From: Moniliophthora roreri
Lineage: Eukaryota > Basidiomycota > Agaricomycetes > Agaricales > Marasmiaceae
Direction: 5' to 3'
Length of the DNA stretch: 64,000 nucleotides
Assembly: GCA_001466705.2 (NCBI GenBank)
Contig: LATX02000009.1
Location: 62,001-126,000, forward strand
Shown here piece after piece: positions 33,587 through 46,008 of this stretch. Numbering within the stretch: the first letter of the stretch is position 1; the number at the start of each line of letters is the position of its first letter. The translations under genes were made by a program, and so were the position numbers. The notes beneath the pieces are model-generated. The model did no database searches. It had not been told where the DNA came from and worked only from the letters and a program-made list of their open reading frames with translations.

Positions 33587-34045
33587 TTGTTTCCCAGTTC
33601 TGTAAACATTTTACATGCCTGTAGCTGGCGGCATCGAAGCTACAACATGATTATCCTATTCAATACCTCCTCAATAAGTGAAACGGACAATCATGCAGAC
33701 CCTCGTAAACGTCCGAAGGACCGTACATGTCACATATGTTGTGCGGAGGCCTCCCTGCAGTACTGCGAGCAAGACTGTGAGATTTATCCACAATACCTAA
33801 AGGCTATCCTGACGGAAGGCCAGAAGTATCGTCTCAGTTTTCCAGTACCGTTCCCATCACCAGAGCAGCCGATGGACCTGCAGCTCTCTCCAGAGGATCC
33901 GGTATTAATGGAATCCTCTCTGGAGGTAACTGTCCGAATTCCTAAGTCGCCCTCTCTATCACATGATTCCATTCTAGCACCAGCATCTTCCACATCTTCA
34001 CCGTATTCCACCAATCCCGAGGCTGATACAGTTGACAACGAATAA
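33587..34045 (+). CDS. Doubtful open frame, polar 152-residue product
   Basis: Continuous frame with a Cys-rich patch (CHICCAEASLQYCEQDCEIYP) and a Ser/Pro-rich C-terminal half. It overlaps the last about 100 bp of the convergent DUF6535 gene. No family recognised and no intron evidence. It is listed because composition is not obviously random; chance is as likely. Confidence 0.2.
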   Translation: MFPSSVNILHACSWRHRSYNMIILFNTSSISETDNHADPRKRPKDRTCHICCAEASLQYCEQDCEIYPQYLKAILTEGQKYRLSFPVPFPSPEQPMDLQLSPEDPVLMESSLEVTVRIPKSPSLSHDSILAPASSTSSPYSTNPEADTVDNE

Positions 34046-35595
34046 TCTCGTCGTGTATGAACTTGATGAACCGCCGCCCTTCTTCGGGTACCAAAAGCTC
34101 TGAGACGCAGTCTGCCCGTGTTAGGTGCCTGGCGAGGGCTAGAATGGAAGCTGGTCGTTCGTCGAATCGAGGTTCGAAGGTGTCTTCGTCTTCTTTCGTG
34201 GTGGAGTACAGCTTCCCATGATTTGGCGTAAACCAGTAGAGGGAACATGCTGCGTCTTCGGATAACGGGGTCAGGTATGTCCAGAGTCTGTCTGCTACCG
34301 GGAAAAGAAGGAAGAACTGCATCTTCGTGATTTGGTAAGCACCCGAGCGTTCAAACTCGGATATCGATTCCTGTAACCGCTGGAGGTGAAGTAGTGTCAC
34401 CTCACTCGAAGCGACGTACACTCAAAACTGCTGACGGTACAGCAAGGAAACACCATTCGGCGAAAGAAGTGCTGGGTGCTGGATATCTGGAGAGCGCGCA
34501 AAGAAGGGATATTGAACAAGTCCGTCTGTAACAGTGTTCTTGAACACGGCGTCATCTTTGAGTGCTTCCATGACATCCACCGAGGTGACATCGCTCCACG
34601 TCGTCAGCTGCCAGCAGTTCAGGACAGCTGATAACGCTACCGAAGGCTGGAGCGCCGACATGACATTCTGCAGATGCGGTATCATCGATGGGCTATATCG
34701 GAACATGGATACAGCCCACCGAAGACCTCGCAGCTCATACAACTTCAAGATGCCTGCACCGGTCTCTGATAACGAAAAGATGTTCTCGTTGAATCTCCTG
34801 GTGACCTCTAAACCGAATGTGGACCAATCTGGAGCCGGGTACTTGATTTGAATCCATAACCCGGCTTTGGTGAAGAGGCTGTCGAGGGAAGGAATGCGGA
34901 GGAGGGGGCGAGCCAGTTTGCATATAAGATGATACACTACCCATGACTGGGGCGACCGGAAAGGCGAAATGTGGTGATGAAGTATAGCCCGGCGCTGATT
35001 CCTACGGCAACAACAGTGAGCGCAAAGGGTACAGGATGACGTGCCCAGAGGGGGTCTAAGAGACCTGCGAGGAACGGTAGGAGCACTGCTTCAAGAAGTA
35101 TGGGAAGTACAGCCAGAAACGCTGGAACGCCCCATTTCTCGGGGCTCTCGCTCCAAAGTTGACGGAGCCCCAAAGCCTCTGCTTGAGTGCGGGTTGGTAT
35201 ATCACGCTGGTACTCTCGGAGCCACTGTTTTCACAGCAATGCGAAAAGCCCAGAGGTGAGGGCTGAGGAACCAGAAGCAGTTGATTCGCACAGACGATGG
35301 TTCGACCCGGAGCGGAACGTTTCGCAGAAGTTGGATCTGGGATGTGTTGGTGCCGCTGAGCTGCAGCGATACTTGTGTGAGGAGGGCGACGGTGACATCG
35401 GCTGGATCATCAGTTAACCACTGGTACGATTCAATGGCAAATGCTGTGACGACTGCAGAGAAAAGACTGGCCTGTTCATGGCGATTTGGTCAGAATTAAG
35501 GATGCACCAATGGAAGACAGTGAACGCACATAAACAAGTAACGTGTCGATCTCATCCTTCCAGTTCTTCACCACGTCGTCGTCGTATCTATTCAC
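33942..35595 (-). pseudogene. DUF6535-family membrane protein, probably with a nonsense codon near the N-terminus
   Basis: Spliced minus-strand exons: VNRYDDDVVKNWKDEIDTLLVY, then ASLFSAVVTAFAIESYQWLTDDPADVT (the DUF6535 hallmark), VRINCFWFLSPHLW, FRIAVKTVAPRVPAYQLTRTQ, GVPAFLAVLPILLEAVLLPFLAGLL, and PFALTVVAVGISAGLYFITT. A long soluble C-terminal region ends WNHVIERAT (stop 33942). DUF6535 proteins are basidiomycete membrane proteins of unknown function. Directly upstream of VNRYDD the frame reads WEKLMK and then TAG, where family logic suggests a Gln codon (CAG), so the gene looks interrupted by one transition. No intron explains it. The true start was not found. Confidence 0.65.
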
Positions 35596-38087
35596 CTATT
35601 TCATCAACTTCTCCCATGACTGATCTAGAATGGGATTCTTTTCGGATCAAAAGTTCTGCCCTGCCTGGCTTGGTATGAAATTCGTAGGTGAAGATAGTGA
35701 AGGTATCTGTATGTGGTCGAGTCAGTTTTGTTCTCTGTTTAGAGAATGCGAGCACAAACCTCCACAGCGTATGTTGAGGGTACGTGATTCCGATTCGGGG
35801 TAGGTGTTCCTGGACCCTGTAAGCCCTTTTAGCAGGTTAACGCTGTCAAAATGCACACTTAGCACGTACATAATCCAGAGGATACTGGCGAGAAGACACA
35901 CGGGAGGGGCATGTCACAGGCCTAGATGATCATGTAAAAGAGAGAAGAGTCTGGTCGTCTCTAGTATTCGGGTCTGCTCACAGGGCAGACACTTTGTCTT
36001 TTACCATCACCTCCGATTCCTCATTACCTCGGAAATCAGCTTAGAATGTTCATCCCAACTTGCTTATTCGATCACGAATTCATTTGGAGCGAGCAGCAAT
36101 GATTCAAGGCGGAGATTGCCAGGTAACATTACCAGGTACGATTCACAAGCTGGCTCGACTGAGCTCATGTTGATCCCTTCTATTCGTAGAGGTCACACCT
36201 CAGATAGCATATGAGATAGAGACCTGAAATATTTTTGGGGATGAACACATTCACGAAAAGATCGCTGCTATTGTAGGGTTGATCTGTCTCTCCCTCCTGA
36301 CCCACTAAAAATGACATGCAGACCAGCCATACGACACAGAATTCGTTTCAAAGCACTGGAAATTCAACAGAACAGCGAATCGAGGGTTGGAACGGCATTG
36401 GTTGAAAATGATGGTCCTGTGCCGTCGAAATAATGCAGGTTCGGCAGAAGGAGTGCAAGGATGGGTATTGGAGAGCGACGTCAACACGAGCATCACCTAT
36501 TCCTCATCGATCAGTACATGAATATTCCTCTCCACCCTCACCGTTCACCACCATTGTGGCACATGCTGATTGGTTGTATCTGAAAGCCTTCATTGGGGAT
36601 GGCTTCTTATATCGATCAACCATGCAAGCCTCCATGCTGTCGGAAGGCGCTTGACCAAGAATCTGTTCTGGTACATTACATGGCTTCAATAAGTCATCGT
36701 CTTTATTTTTCGACAAGTTGGCCAGTGCTTGGACTCCAACAGGTCGCAAAATCGGCAAAAAAGTATGTCTATTCTGCATCACCGAACATTCGTCACCGAT
36801 TCTGTTATTCCCTAGCAAGGGAAAGCCATCTGTATCTCTACCAACACTAGCGATGCTACCCGCACCGAGGGTTGTCACTTTCCGCTTGGCAGTCCTGCTA
36901 TTCGACCCCTCAGCAGGAGAAGCTTGCGGCCTGGGAGGTATGTGGAGCATCAATGTTCTTTGCCTAGTTGACTCTGTTTCAAAGAAATTGTCTCTGCAAA
37001 CCTCGTCGCATAACCATTGAATGCACACTCATCCTCTCCATTACACTCCTCGCTCACTCTCGCTCCTTAATAGTGAGCTTAGCCTTGCACCAAGTTTGCT
37101 TACCAAGTTGTGGACGAAGGTACAGTACACTAGCAAGGGTACTAGTAGCGCCGACTTTACAAGACGCTCATTACACCATCTGTCCTCGCTTGCTCCAAAA
37201 TCCCACATATGCCTCATGTCCCCACCAAGTAATTTCTCACTCGCTACCCACACAGAAGGATAAGATTGCGGGAAAGTAAGGCCCTGGTTCGTGATCTCTT
37301 TTCCAGTGGCTACGATACTAACAGTAACCATTTCCAGTAAGCCTACTCGCTGCATGTTCGAGCGTCGCCGGATTCACCGCTGTTGGTTCTGATAGAGACT
37401 ATGCATGTCATGGGCGGTGACAAGAGTGCATCTGTTACGTCAGGGTGGATAGGAAATGCTAGATATGTTCCACTCTGAGGTCACGTTAGAATGTACGTCC
37501 TCTCATTCACATCTCGTCTTTCCCAAGACACTGATAATAAACTCTCAGTACTTGTTCGTACTAGCAAAACATGAATCTTCAAAAGCTACGCCGAGCGATT
37601 CAGCTCCAGCCATTCTACTTTCTGGTCGCCTCTGTCATTACTTCAAGTTCTAGTTCGATTGGATATTTACATTCCAGTTGTGGACGGTCAATATATGGAA
37701 TAGTAAGCGCTCGTTGAGATGCCTCGATGATACCAACCAGAAACCTCGCTGCCCAAGTCAGCCGGATAATAGTATCGGGGCCATTGAAACACTGCTTACC
37801 GCAGTCCAGCTTGTTTGAGGTGGACCATCTGGGAATTTTTATGTTTGATAATTCCACGTTGCAAGCTAAAGTTCTGGTCTTCGAAAGTCCACGATATCGA
37901 GTTGACTACGAGGAACTGTCTCCGGAACGACATCCATATATGGCAGGTGATGACAGCCATCCACGTTGTCCATTGTCTTCTGCATCCTGCCACGATATGT
38001 CCACAATCGCGCAGGATATGAGATTTCCTCAAATCTCCGCCATGTCTTCTCCTCTAGTTTCCAACCCCTTTACGACATTGTACAGTC
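35596..38087. other. 2.5 kb without a supported gene
   Basis: Several frames of 60-174 codons occur (the longest is minus 36,504-37,028, with NNRIGDECSVMQNRHTFLPILR), but none has a domain, a family motif or a consistent exon pattern. Decayed genes could be hidden. The last few hundred bases before 38,088 should be the FunK1 gene promoter, or hold missed 5' exons of it. Confidence 0.35.
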
Positions 38088-39614
38088 ATGGATTCTCGTC
38101 TCTTTGCTCCGCACGTATCCGCTCTTAAAGCCTTAAATGCGAAGGGAGTGTTCGGGCTGGATCAGGACCCCATGATCTGCAAGGTCTCCGACGAGAGGAC
38201 GAAAACGTTCCAATTCTACTCCGGTGTAAATCTCACCACGAATTCCTCAATTTCTCCCGCCGGACGGTCCATTAGACGATTTGAAGGTGTCGATGAAAGC
38301 GGGAACAAACTCCACCTTAAAGAGACACGGGGAATTTTCGCAGACAGCTATCACAAAGGAGGTGATTTTTACGGGGAATCGAAGGGAATTGGGAGACTCA
38401 TTCCGACTGTTCTTGCTCACGGAGATGTGACAGGACGTTGGCAAACGACAGACAGCCATGAATGGTGTGTCGGAGAGCTCCGCAAGCAGTTCAGAGTTCA
38501 TCGCCACTATCTTATCGTGCTGAAAGTTGGGGGGCCGTTGAGCAAATTCCGAATCACTGAGGAACTGGTGACGGCGTTACGAGATGCCTTGCAAGGTACA
38601 AGTTGAATTGCTGGATTGTTGAAATGCTCAAAGCTGACTCTGAACACTCACAGCGCATACGGAGGCTTACCGAAAAGGTATTCTACACCGCGACATCAGC
38701 ATTGGCAACATTCTCATCAGCGAAAACGGAGGCGGCTTGCTCATCGACTGGGAATTCAGCAAACCGATCGCCAATCCGGAGGTGCGAGTCATGGCACGAA
38801 CTGTAGGCCTTCATCGGCTTTGCTACGTGCAACGAGTCAACTGATTTTCTGCTTTCAGGGTACCTGGCAATTTATGTCGGCGCATCCCCTCTTGAACCCG
38901 TCGGGCGCGGTGGAACACGCTCTGGTCGATGGTTTGGAATCATTCTTCCACGTTCTTTGCTATGTCATCTTGGTACACTGCCAACACAAGTTCCCAAAGC
39001 AACTACTCAAATCTCATCTCAAGAGCGTCTATGACGCTTGGTTTCTCGAAGAGGACAACGAAGAGGACAACGAGGACAACGAGGATAACGAGGACGGCAA
39101 GGAAGGCGAAGTCGTCGGCGGCTATGCAAAAAGGCGGGCTCTCGCTAACTGCTTCATGGCCGAGGAGCCCAGACTTCCTCACGACCCCCTTCGAGATCTG
39201 GTTATTGCATTGGAGGATGTCATAGGTGTTCGTTACAAAATGCCACCGACACAGAAGGCCAGGACGATTTACGAGGGGTTAAGAGCCAAATACGACATGA
39301 CGGACGAGGAGTTGGAGGAGCAACCTGTTTGGCGTTACGACGAAACCATGAGGAAGCTTAATGAGTCATCGCAATGGATGTTGGATACGTTCAACAAAGC
39401 TCTTGAAGATCCTCGAGGCCTCAAAGCGAAGCCAGTTCGCCGTAAATTCCTCTCCACGAACTGTAAGCGCATCCGCAAGACCCTCAAGGCGAGGAGCAAT
39501 CGAGGAAGCACAAATCAGGGAGATAGTGGTCAGGCAGGGGGATCTGGTTCAAAGCGTAAACGTACGGATGTACATGGCTTAGGGTCAAAGAAGGCTCGAA
39601 AAGGAGGTTGTTGA
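38088..39614 (+). CDS. FunK1-type protein kinase, compact form
   Basis: Fungal-specific kinase family FunK1, expanded in Agaricomycetes. Exons: 38088-38595, 38654-38802, 38859-39614, joined at GTACAA..CACAG and GTAGGC..TTCAG. Visible kinase parts: VLKVGGPLSKFRITEELVTALRDALQAHTEAYRKGILHRDISIGNILI (HRD catalytic loop with Asp and Asn), LLIDWEFS in place of DFG, and TGTWQFMSAHPLL (activation segment). An acidic run EEDNEEDNEDNEDNED follows. The tail is rich in basic clusters (KRKRTD, SKKARKGG), so nuclear location is likely. With about 470 residues it is shorter than many FunK1 proteins. The N-lobe upstream of DSRLFAPHVSALKALN may be missing or lie in exons I could not find. Substrates unknown. 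Confidence 0.82.
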
Positions 39615-40500
39615 AGAGGTCTCGACAACTACCTGGTTCGGTTTGCATCTCGATACAATTTTTGATGTCTTTTCGTCTCTCTGCATTGACCTGTAGGTAT
39701 CTCATGTATGTACGATTAAATAGGTGTTATGCATGGGTACGCCGTTTCTTCCTTGGCGCCGTAGAATGCGGCTGAGTTGAGGCAGAGGACGAGTTGAAGC
39801 GCGCCTTCAGTACGTAGAGTGCCGTGGAAGCTTCTCACACCGGAACACCCCATGTCGCACTAGATTCATCATCTTCGGCATCCTCTCAACACCGCTCGGC
39901 GATCCCTGACGAGATGCCTGTTTTCGCGCTGTGCTCCATTCGCAGCTTCATTGTTTACTTTTACCGTTGACAAGTCATACAGACGACTTTTCGATATCAA
40001 ATCATTGGTCCCCGTACCATGGCAATCGATATAATGATACAGTCCGGCCTCCAGCATCAAATGTCAGTCTTTACTCTGAACTTTGTCACCAGAACCTGAA
40101 GTACAATTGCCCTGACATCTCGTTCGTAGGATGTTGGCCTCGAGTCTGTCATTGACCTCTACCTATCGTACCATAAGTACAAGCAGTACTTTGAATTTAT
40201 AAAGTATGTCTAAAGCATCGCTCCTGTTACTTCTAATGATTAGCGTATGTGAGATGAAACACGACGAAGGGTGCACTCACAGCATAGAAAAGCAAGTATC
40301 ATCTGGGTGAGGATGCATAATAGTAGCCGGTCTTGCACGAGGTGATGCTTGAATTTGGGATGTAATTGAGTACCCCTGTCCTGCTCTTACTGTCTCTCAC
40401 TGCACGGATCCCATCTCGCGCTTAGGCTATGAACACGAAAAATCAGCAAGGACTCCATAAAGCCAATGACCAAGACTCACCAAAGAAAATTGATCGTTCC
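39615..40500. other. Intergenic region between convergent genes
   Basis: About 0.9 kb between the 3' ends of the FunK1 and Zn2Cys6 genes. Only short frames without features. No repeat ends seen. Confidence 0.4.
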
Positions 40501-42366
40501 TCAATGGAGAGAGAGGCCATCCTGCTCTATCTCCCAAAGTTTTGGACTGGACAGCTTATAAGGAAATACGCGTTGGCACAGGCGAACCACAGTAAGAACA
40601 ACCAACATCTCGCTCACCTGTGGAAACTGAAAGTTGTTCATTTCCAACTCTTCAATGTCACCATAAACTGAAGCAGACGCAGACATAGGACTACCGTGAC
40701 GTGCATCTCGGAGACCACGCGGAACTGGTGAATGACGGCCGCCAGGACTGGGAGACCTGGATAATGCCGGTGTACTGCTGCCACTATGAGATGGAATTTC
40801 CTGCAGTTGTGTTTCTGGACGCTGACCACTGTATGGAGGAATGAAGGGTCCTTCAAGTTGTTGAACTGTTCGGAGGCTGCCTGACACTATGGGTGGTACC
40901 CGTGTACGAGCCCTACGCCCAGTAGTCGGATATTCGCATTTCAACGACTGGCCGCTGACATTGCCTGTGAAAGCGGTGAAGCGCAGTAATTAGCACCCAT
41001 TCAAAAAGCCATATCGACAGGTAGATGGGTGCTACTGACCTACAAGTACGATCTGGACTTTTCGGATCCTGAGGTTCACATACAAGTTTGCGACGGCTGG
41101 TTTAGGAGATAGCATTAGTGAATTAGGAACGCGCAAGGGTCACCAGCAGCACTGACCGACAAGAGTAACACGCCATGCGGTCAGCCGGGATGGACGACCG
41201 GGAAGCTCCAGAATCAACCATCCCATTCTCTTGCGATGGTAGCGAACTTATTGTAGGCAGAACGGAAAGTGTAGGGGCGTGTAGAGCATGGAGGTAACGA
41301 TGAGCGGCGGTTGGAGCGGAAAAAAGGTCGCTTCCGTACATGCTCGAGTTGTTGTTTTCCTCATCTGTCTCCCTCCCGTACTCAGACGCAGAAAGTGAGG
41401 GATAGGAACCTTCCGCGGGTATTCCCTCGACAGATATGCCCTCGATCGGCTCCGTAAAGCCCTGACTGACCGCTGCGTAGCCAGACCCCGGATCTCGTGC
41501 GTGGAGATGACGATGCTCTTGTATGGAATGAGCAGTCATGTAAGGCGTATACGTATACATGGAAGATATGGATGGCATGGAAGCTTGATGCAGCTGCGGA
41601 TCCGCAGGTCGCCCACCATATTGACTAATAACAATGGGTGGAGGCATACCCAGCGGAAGTGATGTTTGTTCCTGCTGAGCGGAACGATCTGTAGGATTGC
41701 CGAAATCGCTACTGTTGCCGCTTCGAGTTTCGGTTTCGACCGATGTGATAGCGGGCATGGTAGAGTGACGGGTTTCGGCGATGACAGGTGGGACCGTTAG
41801 TTGAGGTAGCTCGGCGGTGTGGTCTACCTGAAATGTCGGTAGAGGTCGAATGGGTCTTGACTCATTATGTTGTATGGAGTTTAGGGTTCTACCGATTGTG
41901 ACTGGATCAGGTATTACAGCCTTGCGTCGTGGCCTCATTCTGAATGGACGAAATGTGGGCTAGATAAACAATAAATCAATGTCCAAACAGTAAATCTTAT
42001 TAGAAGTCAACGCACCTCGTAGTCTGTAGAGATTTGATGACCTCTCTCAGTATCAGTTCGAGTTCCGGGTCTTCGAACAGTGACAATTTGACTTCCTCCA
42101 TACCGCACCACCTCTCTCACGATACGATAAAGCGATAGACTTCTGACAAACGGTCTGTGAGACAGAAGGTTAGTCAAGTAAAGCACAGAACGATCAAGGA
42201 CGTACGAGATGACAACCCATATCGAGATGAATCCTGAAAATACCGACAGTACAGTGACCGCCGGGCTATTACTTTTGGATGCAGCCAGAGCGGAAACGAC
42301 GGTACATATCCCACCGATAACTGGGAAAAATACCCTAGAGAGCTTGAGATTTCTATGAGGCGACAT
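40501..42366 (-). CDS. Predicted membrane-anchored Zn2Cys6-type protein
   Basis: Start ATG at 42366, MSPHRNLKLSRVFFPVIGGICTVVSALAA. Two hydrophobic segments follow (VFFPVIGGICTVVSALAA and AVTVLSVFSGFISIWVVI). A 51-nt stretch near 42,205-42,155 with GTACGT, a branch-like CTTGACTAAC and CACAG is probably an intron. The chain then passes through STDYE into a long Ser/Pro-rich region (HARDPGSGYAAVSQGF, EEGIPAEGSYPSLS). Near the C-terminus is a fungal binuclear zinc cluster, MACYSCRRRKLVCEPQDPKSPDRTCNVSGQSLKCEYP, split by two introns, and a basic RRARTR linker. It ends IEQDGLSLH. The fifth cysteine position (C-x-x-C) reads C-N-V-S. Such C-terminal zinc clusters are common in Agaricomycete regulators; the membrane segments are not. 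The link between the two halves rests on one good intron at about 42,008-41,960. Confidence 0.68.
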
Positions 42367-42910
42367 GAGAAATAAGAGAGAAAGAACGGTAAAGAGGAAA
42401 CAGACCTTGAGGCTATCCCAGGGTGCTCCCTGACATGATGCTGTTTAAAAGCTGCATATAGCTTAGATGTCCTTCGGCGTCTATGCGTTACGAGGGGGAT
42501 TTGGACCTATCCTGGGAGTTTCGGGCTGTTCATTATGGACGGTATTGAGGCGATGAGTCCGTGAATGATGATGGTTGAGAGCAAATCGCGTCGGCTGACC
42601 TCATCCTTTCTCCCGTACCACCATCAGGCTCCAAGTCGAGTAAAGTTTTTAAAACCGAGCGGGAATTCGCGGATCCTGGCTATGACTAGCACGCGAGAAA
42701 AAGACCGAGGAGCTACGACACGCATAAGTTTGCCTACATCATGTGGAATGACAATTTTCCAGCTAAGCAGGGAAATGCAAAATTATACTCCTTTTCCAAG
42801 CGTCCGAGAATTGAAGAAGCTCAGTACGGTGACGGTGACAAGTGCGAGGCTACGGTGAAAACGATCAGGATGTATTCTTATCACCGTTCTTGTCAACTAC
42901 AACAGCATCT
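42367..42910. other. Intergenic region, promoter side of the Zn2Cys6 gene
   Basis: About 540 bp. A pyrimidine-rich stretch precedes the 42366 ATG on the minus strand. Frames in this stretch (plus 42,565-42,858) show no features. It also borders the 3' end of DUF6533 copy A. Confidence 0.4.
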
Positions 42911-44538
42911 CTACAAGCCACCCGGCGGCACCACGCTCCTCTGATAGAATTGCAACCGTGTTTCAACAGTAGTGAACTGACACACTCCAGTATCTGCGAT
43001 TTCATGCAAGTGCAACATCAGGCGAGATACCAAGGTGACGGAGATGCTGTTCAACGATTAACGGTAAGCGTCGGAATAAACAGTAGTAAGGGCTTAGTAC
43101 TGACATACTAGCAGTTCCAGCTGTACCTCCCCGCATGAATGGCTAGATGTCATACGATTGGTCAACACTTTCATGGCGGTTATTCCATACACCTACGCCA
43201 GCAAACTGCAAATCATTTAGTGTTCTGAACACGCGTTTAGGAAGACTGAGTGCTTACATAGAATGTGAGTATGTTCGCAAGGTTCGTCAGTGACATCGCC
43301 CTGTTCACAAATGAATCACATTTTCTTCAGTCAATATAACAAGGTCTTCACCCGAAATATAGGCATCCTTTTCAATGAAAGATCAGACTCTCTTTCAAAA
43401 AGAAAGGACTTATATCATACCATCCCGAATGACAATCTTCAGTAAAGGCACGTCAATCTCGTATCGCGTCCGATAGGCCTTGTAACACGCAAGCAGGAAG
43501 AGTATAGCATCATAAACGAACGCAGCCTCCCAAGCACCAGCCGTCTCTGTCGCATGGAGTCTACTTGATTGAAAACACTTGAAGGGAAACTGACGTACGT
43601 ATCGCTCTGAACGGGTATGGGTTTAAAACGAAAGACGATTACTCGACGAGATAATGAATGAGTCACCTTATGCGATCCCGTGGCGTATGACAACGTATGG
43701 ATGCTATTTCTTCTTCCCCTGCTTCATAAAACGTCGCCACCTGCAAGCAATCAATAACTTTGAAGGGGGAAAGAATACCCAGGGAACTTACTGCAGCCCC
43801 CGCTAGCAGTAGGATAAGAATGCCAATGAGAACACGCAGTAATCGTTTGTTACATCCATATATTGCATAAATGCGTAGTGTCATTATAACTGTTCGGGCC
43901 AACCATCAGTACATAGTCATAGCCAAACAGAGAGAACTTTCTGCATGAATGTGAACGACTCACTCATGACAATGACCTGAGTGACAATTATAATGCCCTC
44001 GCGCAGATCTTCGAGGGGTTTGCACCTTCGATTCCGTCAGTGACAGTATGTGGTTCGTGCGGAGAACTATGTACTCGGTGGATTCAAGAAATGATCTTGG
44101 CCCAAACAGGGAGAAAATGACGATGACGTTGGCAAAAGTGTTGAAGTACCGATTCAGAAAGAACAAGTAAGCGCTGGTAAAGCGGGGCCGTTTCCACAAG
44201 TATTTGACTTCAGTGGCTGTATGCAAAGAATGATAATCAGATTCTTGCAAGCCACAATAAAGACATAAAAGGCCACACACGGAAGGTGAGGATGTGATCC
44301 CAGTACAGAATAACTGGCGAGTTAGAATCAACTGGAGAAAATTTTGGGCTTTTTCTCGGCGGGCCTCACCGATTCCACAGAGATCACAATAGTCGGACGC
44401 TCGTCTCCAAAGAAGTCAGTCAATGTCAGGAGAATTGCCTCAAAAAACTTACAAATCCCATCCTGTACGAACGGGCTCTCCATTCCCTTCCGTCAACTGG
44501 GCGCCCCCAGGAAGCAAGCCACTCTGGGGATAGTTCAT
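42911..44538 (-). CDS. DUF6533-family membrane protein, array copy A (intact)
   Basis: Starts MNYPQSGLLPGGAQLTEGNGEP. Spliced exons read WDLRASDYCDLCGI, VDSNSPVILYWDHILTF, TEVKYLWKRPRFTSAYLFFLNRYFNTFANVIVIF, ECKPLEDLREGIIIVTQVIVM, VIMTLRIYAIYGCNKRLLRVLIGILILLLAGAA, VATFYEAGEEEIASIRCHTP, WEAAFVYDAILFLLACYKAYRTRYEIDVPLLKIVIRDG, FVNRAMSLTNLANILTFYV, and RLMLHLHEIADTGVCQF, ending VVPPGGL (stop 42911-42913). This is the full DUF6533 layout with seven membrane segments. The YWDHILTF..EVKYLW block is the family hallmark. All junctions looked at keep frame. CpG content is normal, unlike copies B and C. Confidence 0.82.
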
Positions 44539-44879
44539 CGGCAACCGCGGAAAGCTAGGGATATTTGCTATGTGAACCGCGACTCTTGACCTGTCTTTAT
44601 AGCGATTAAAGCCCCACCCCCCTGAATGTGGCATGATGCGGCGTCAAAGAGATCCTTGAATCAAAGAATCTGATGGCCCAACATTCCTTTGGCGAGTTGA
44701 CTGTTCAACGAGCTTATAGTGTCTGTACATCAAGTGTCACTTTGATACCGTTATAGATGGGAAGAAACCAATAAACGCATTCATAGGACACATACCAATT
44801 CATTCTACAATTCATTTTTCCGAAGGCTGGATAGTTATCAAACCCAAAGCTAGCGAATCCCTGTATGAATCCAAATCCA

Positions 44880-45130
44880 AATTACTCTTGAAGCCAGACT
44901 CTTCAGGCCGGGGCACGCTTTCGCCGCCTAAAGATCGAGCGGCGAGCAGTGTCGTGCAAAAGCTCAGCATCAAAACGTACCCGATTAATCAAACGGATCA
45001 TTCTCTAGAAGTCAATCAAGTAGAATTTAGAAGTCGTATAGTCCAGCGAAAGCACGCACACTGATGTTCAGAATCTCGTGTGGATGTAGCATCAGTCTGG
45101 AGTCCAAATTTCGGTGTTTTCCATGCCTTG
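44880..45130 (-). pseudogene. DUF6533 remnant A2 (3'-end fragment)
   Basis: Sequence such as CTCGTGTGGATGTAGCATCAGTCTGGAG (45,086-45,113 region) and CTCTTCAGGCCGGGGCACGC with GAGCGGCGAGCAG matches the last exon and downstream DNA of copies C and E. No other exons of the family are visible, so this is a fragment only. It sits in the place that C and E occupy relative to B and D. Confidence 0.5.
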
Positions 45131-45483
45131 GAACTATTTTGACATTTCGTTTCTCAAGCTGACCTTCAAAACTTCGGTCCTTTCGTCCTAGATGTCGTTA
45201 GCCGTTGCGAGACAGACGTAATCTCGAAGCTTCCCGTGGGCATCGAAGGTTCGGTGGGTTTGCCATACGCTATGAATCGTTCCGAAAGTTTGATTCTCGA
45301 AATCTTGCTCCTTTTGAAGGTGGTTAGCCATCACCGGAGGAACAGGTTTTCAATGCTCGACGTCGAATTAATGAAGGGCACGTTGACAGTTGTGCCTGCG
45401 TCATCGGGCATCCCTTCGGTAATGCTCATCCGGATCTCCGAATATCATGCATCATGCCTCTTACCACCACCAGACCGATCAGG

Positions 45484-46008
45484 TTATTTTCTCGAGGAGC
45501 TATAACACGATGAAAAAGGCAATCTATGAGCCCCTTGATCCATTGCGAGAAGCTGACAGTAGCGTTTTAGGGCAAGATAATTTGACTCAGGTCGGGCATC
45601 GTACTGCTCGTCCTTGAATTCTTGAAGGCTGTTGAAGAAGGCAGAACTCGGCATAGGCGTGAAAGACTGAATGCTGTAAATAGAGGAGGTACGTCCGCAA
45701 GTATTTGTGGCATCAGCGAATCGTTGGCTCATTTTACAGCTTCTAGCAGGATCCACGGGAGACGTAGAAGTGTCCTATTTCATCCAGCATTGAACGAAAG
45801 GTCGAGATATGCCAAAAAGGAACGAAGCCCGTGTTAGAGCCAGCCTGGACCTTACTTCTCCAGTACTTCTCAATGGATGCAGACGACACATGTGTAGTAT
45901 GAAACCTCGACTGTCCTGCGAACCGGTGCGTAACCTGGGTTCCTCGACCACATTCGTATTCTGACGCTCTTTTTCCGCCCTGGTGTAGCCTCGCCTGTCA
46001 AGCGTCAA
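45484..46008 (-). other. Possible exon(s) of unknown gene or decayed DNA
   Basis: Minus-strand frame with SSAFFNSLQEFKDEQYDARPESNYLALKRYCQLLAMDQGAHRL looks protein-like, next to a second frame (GEVRSRLALTRASFLFGISRPF). No family recognised and no complete gene can be built. Located between array members. Confidence 0.2.

Noticed and set aside
36504..37028. 174-codon minus-strand frame as a gene
   Set aside because: No recognisable domain, no splice pattern, and equally long frames on the other strand. Left as unsupported.
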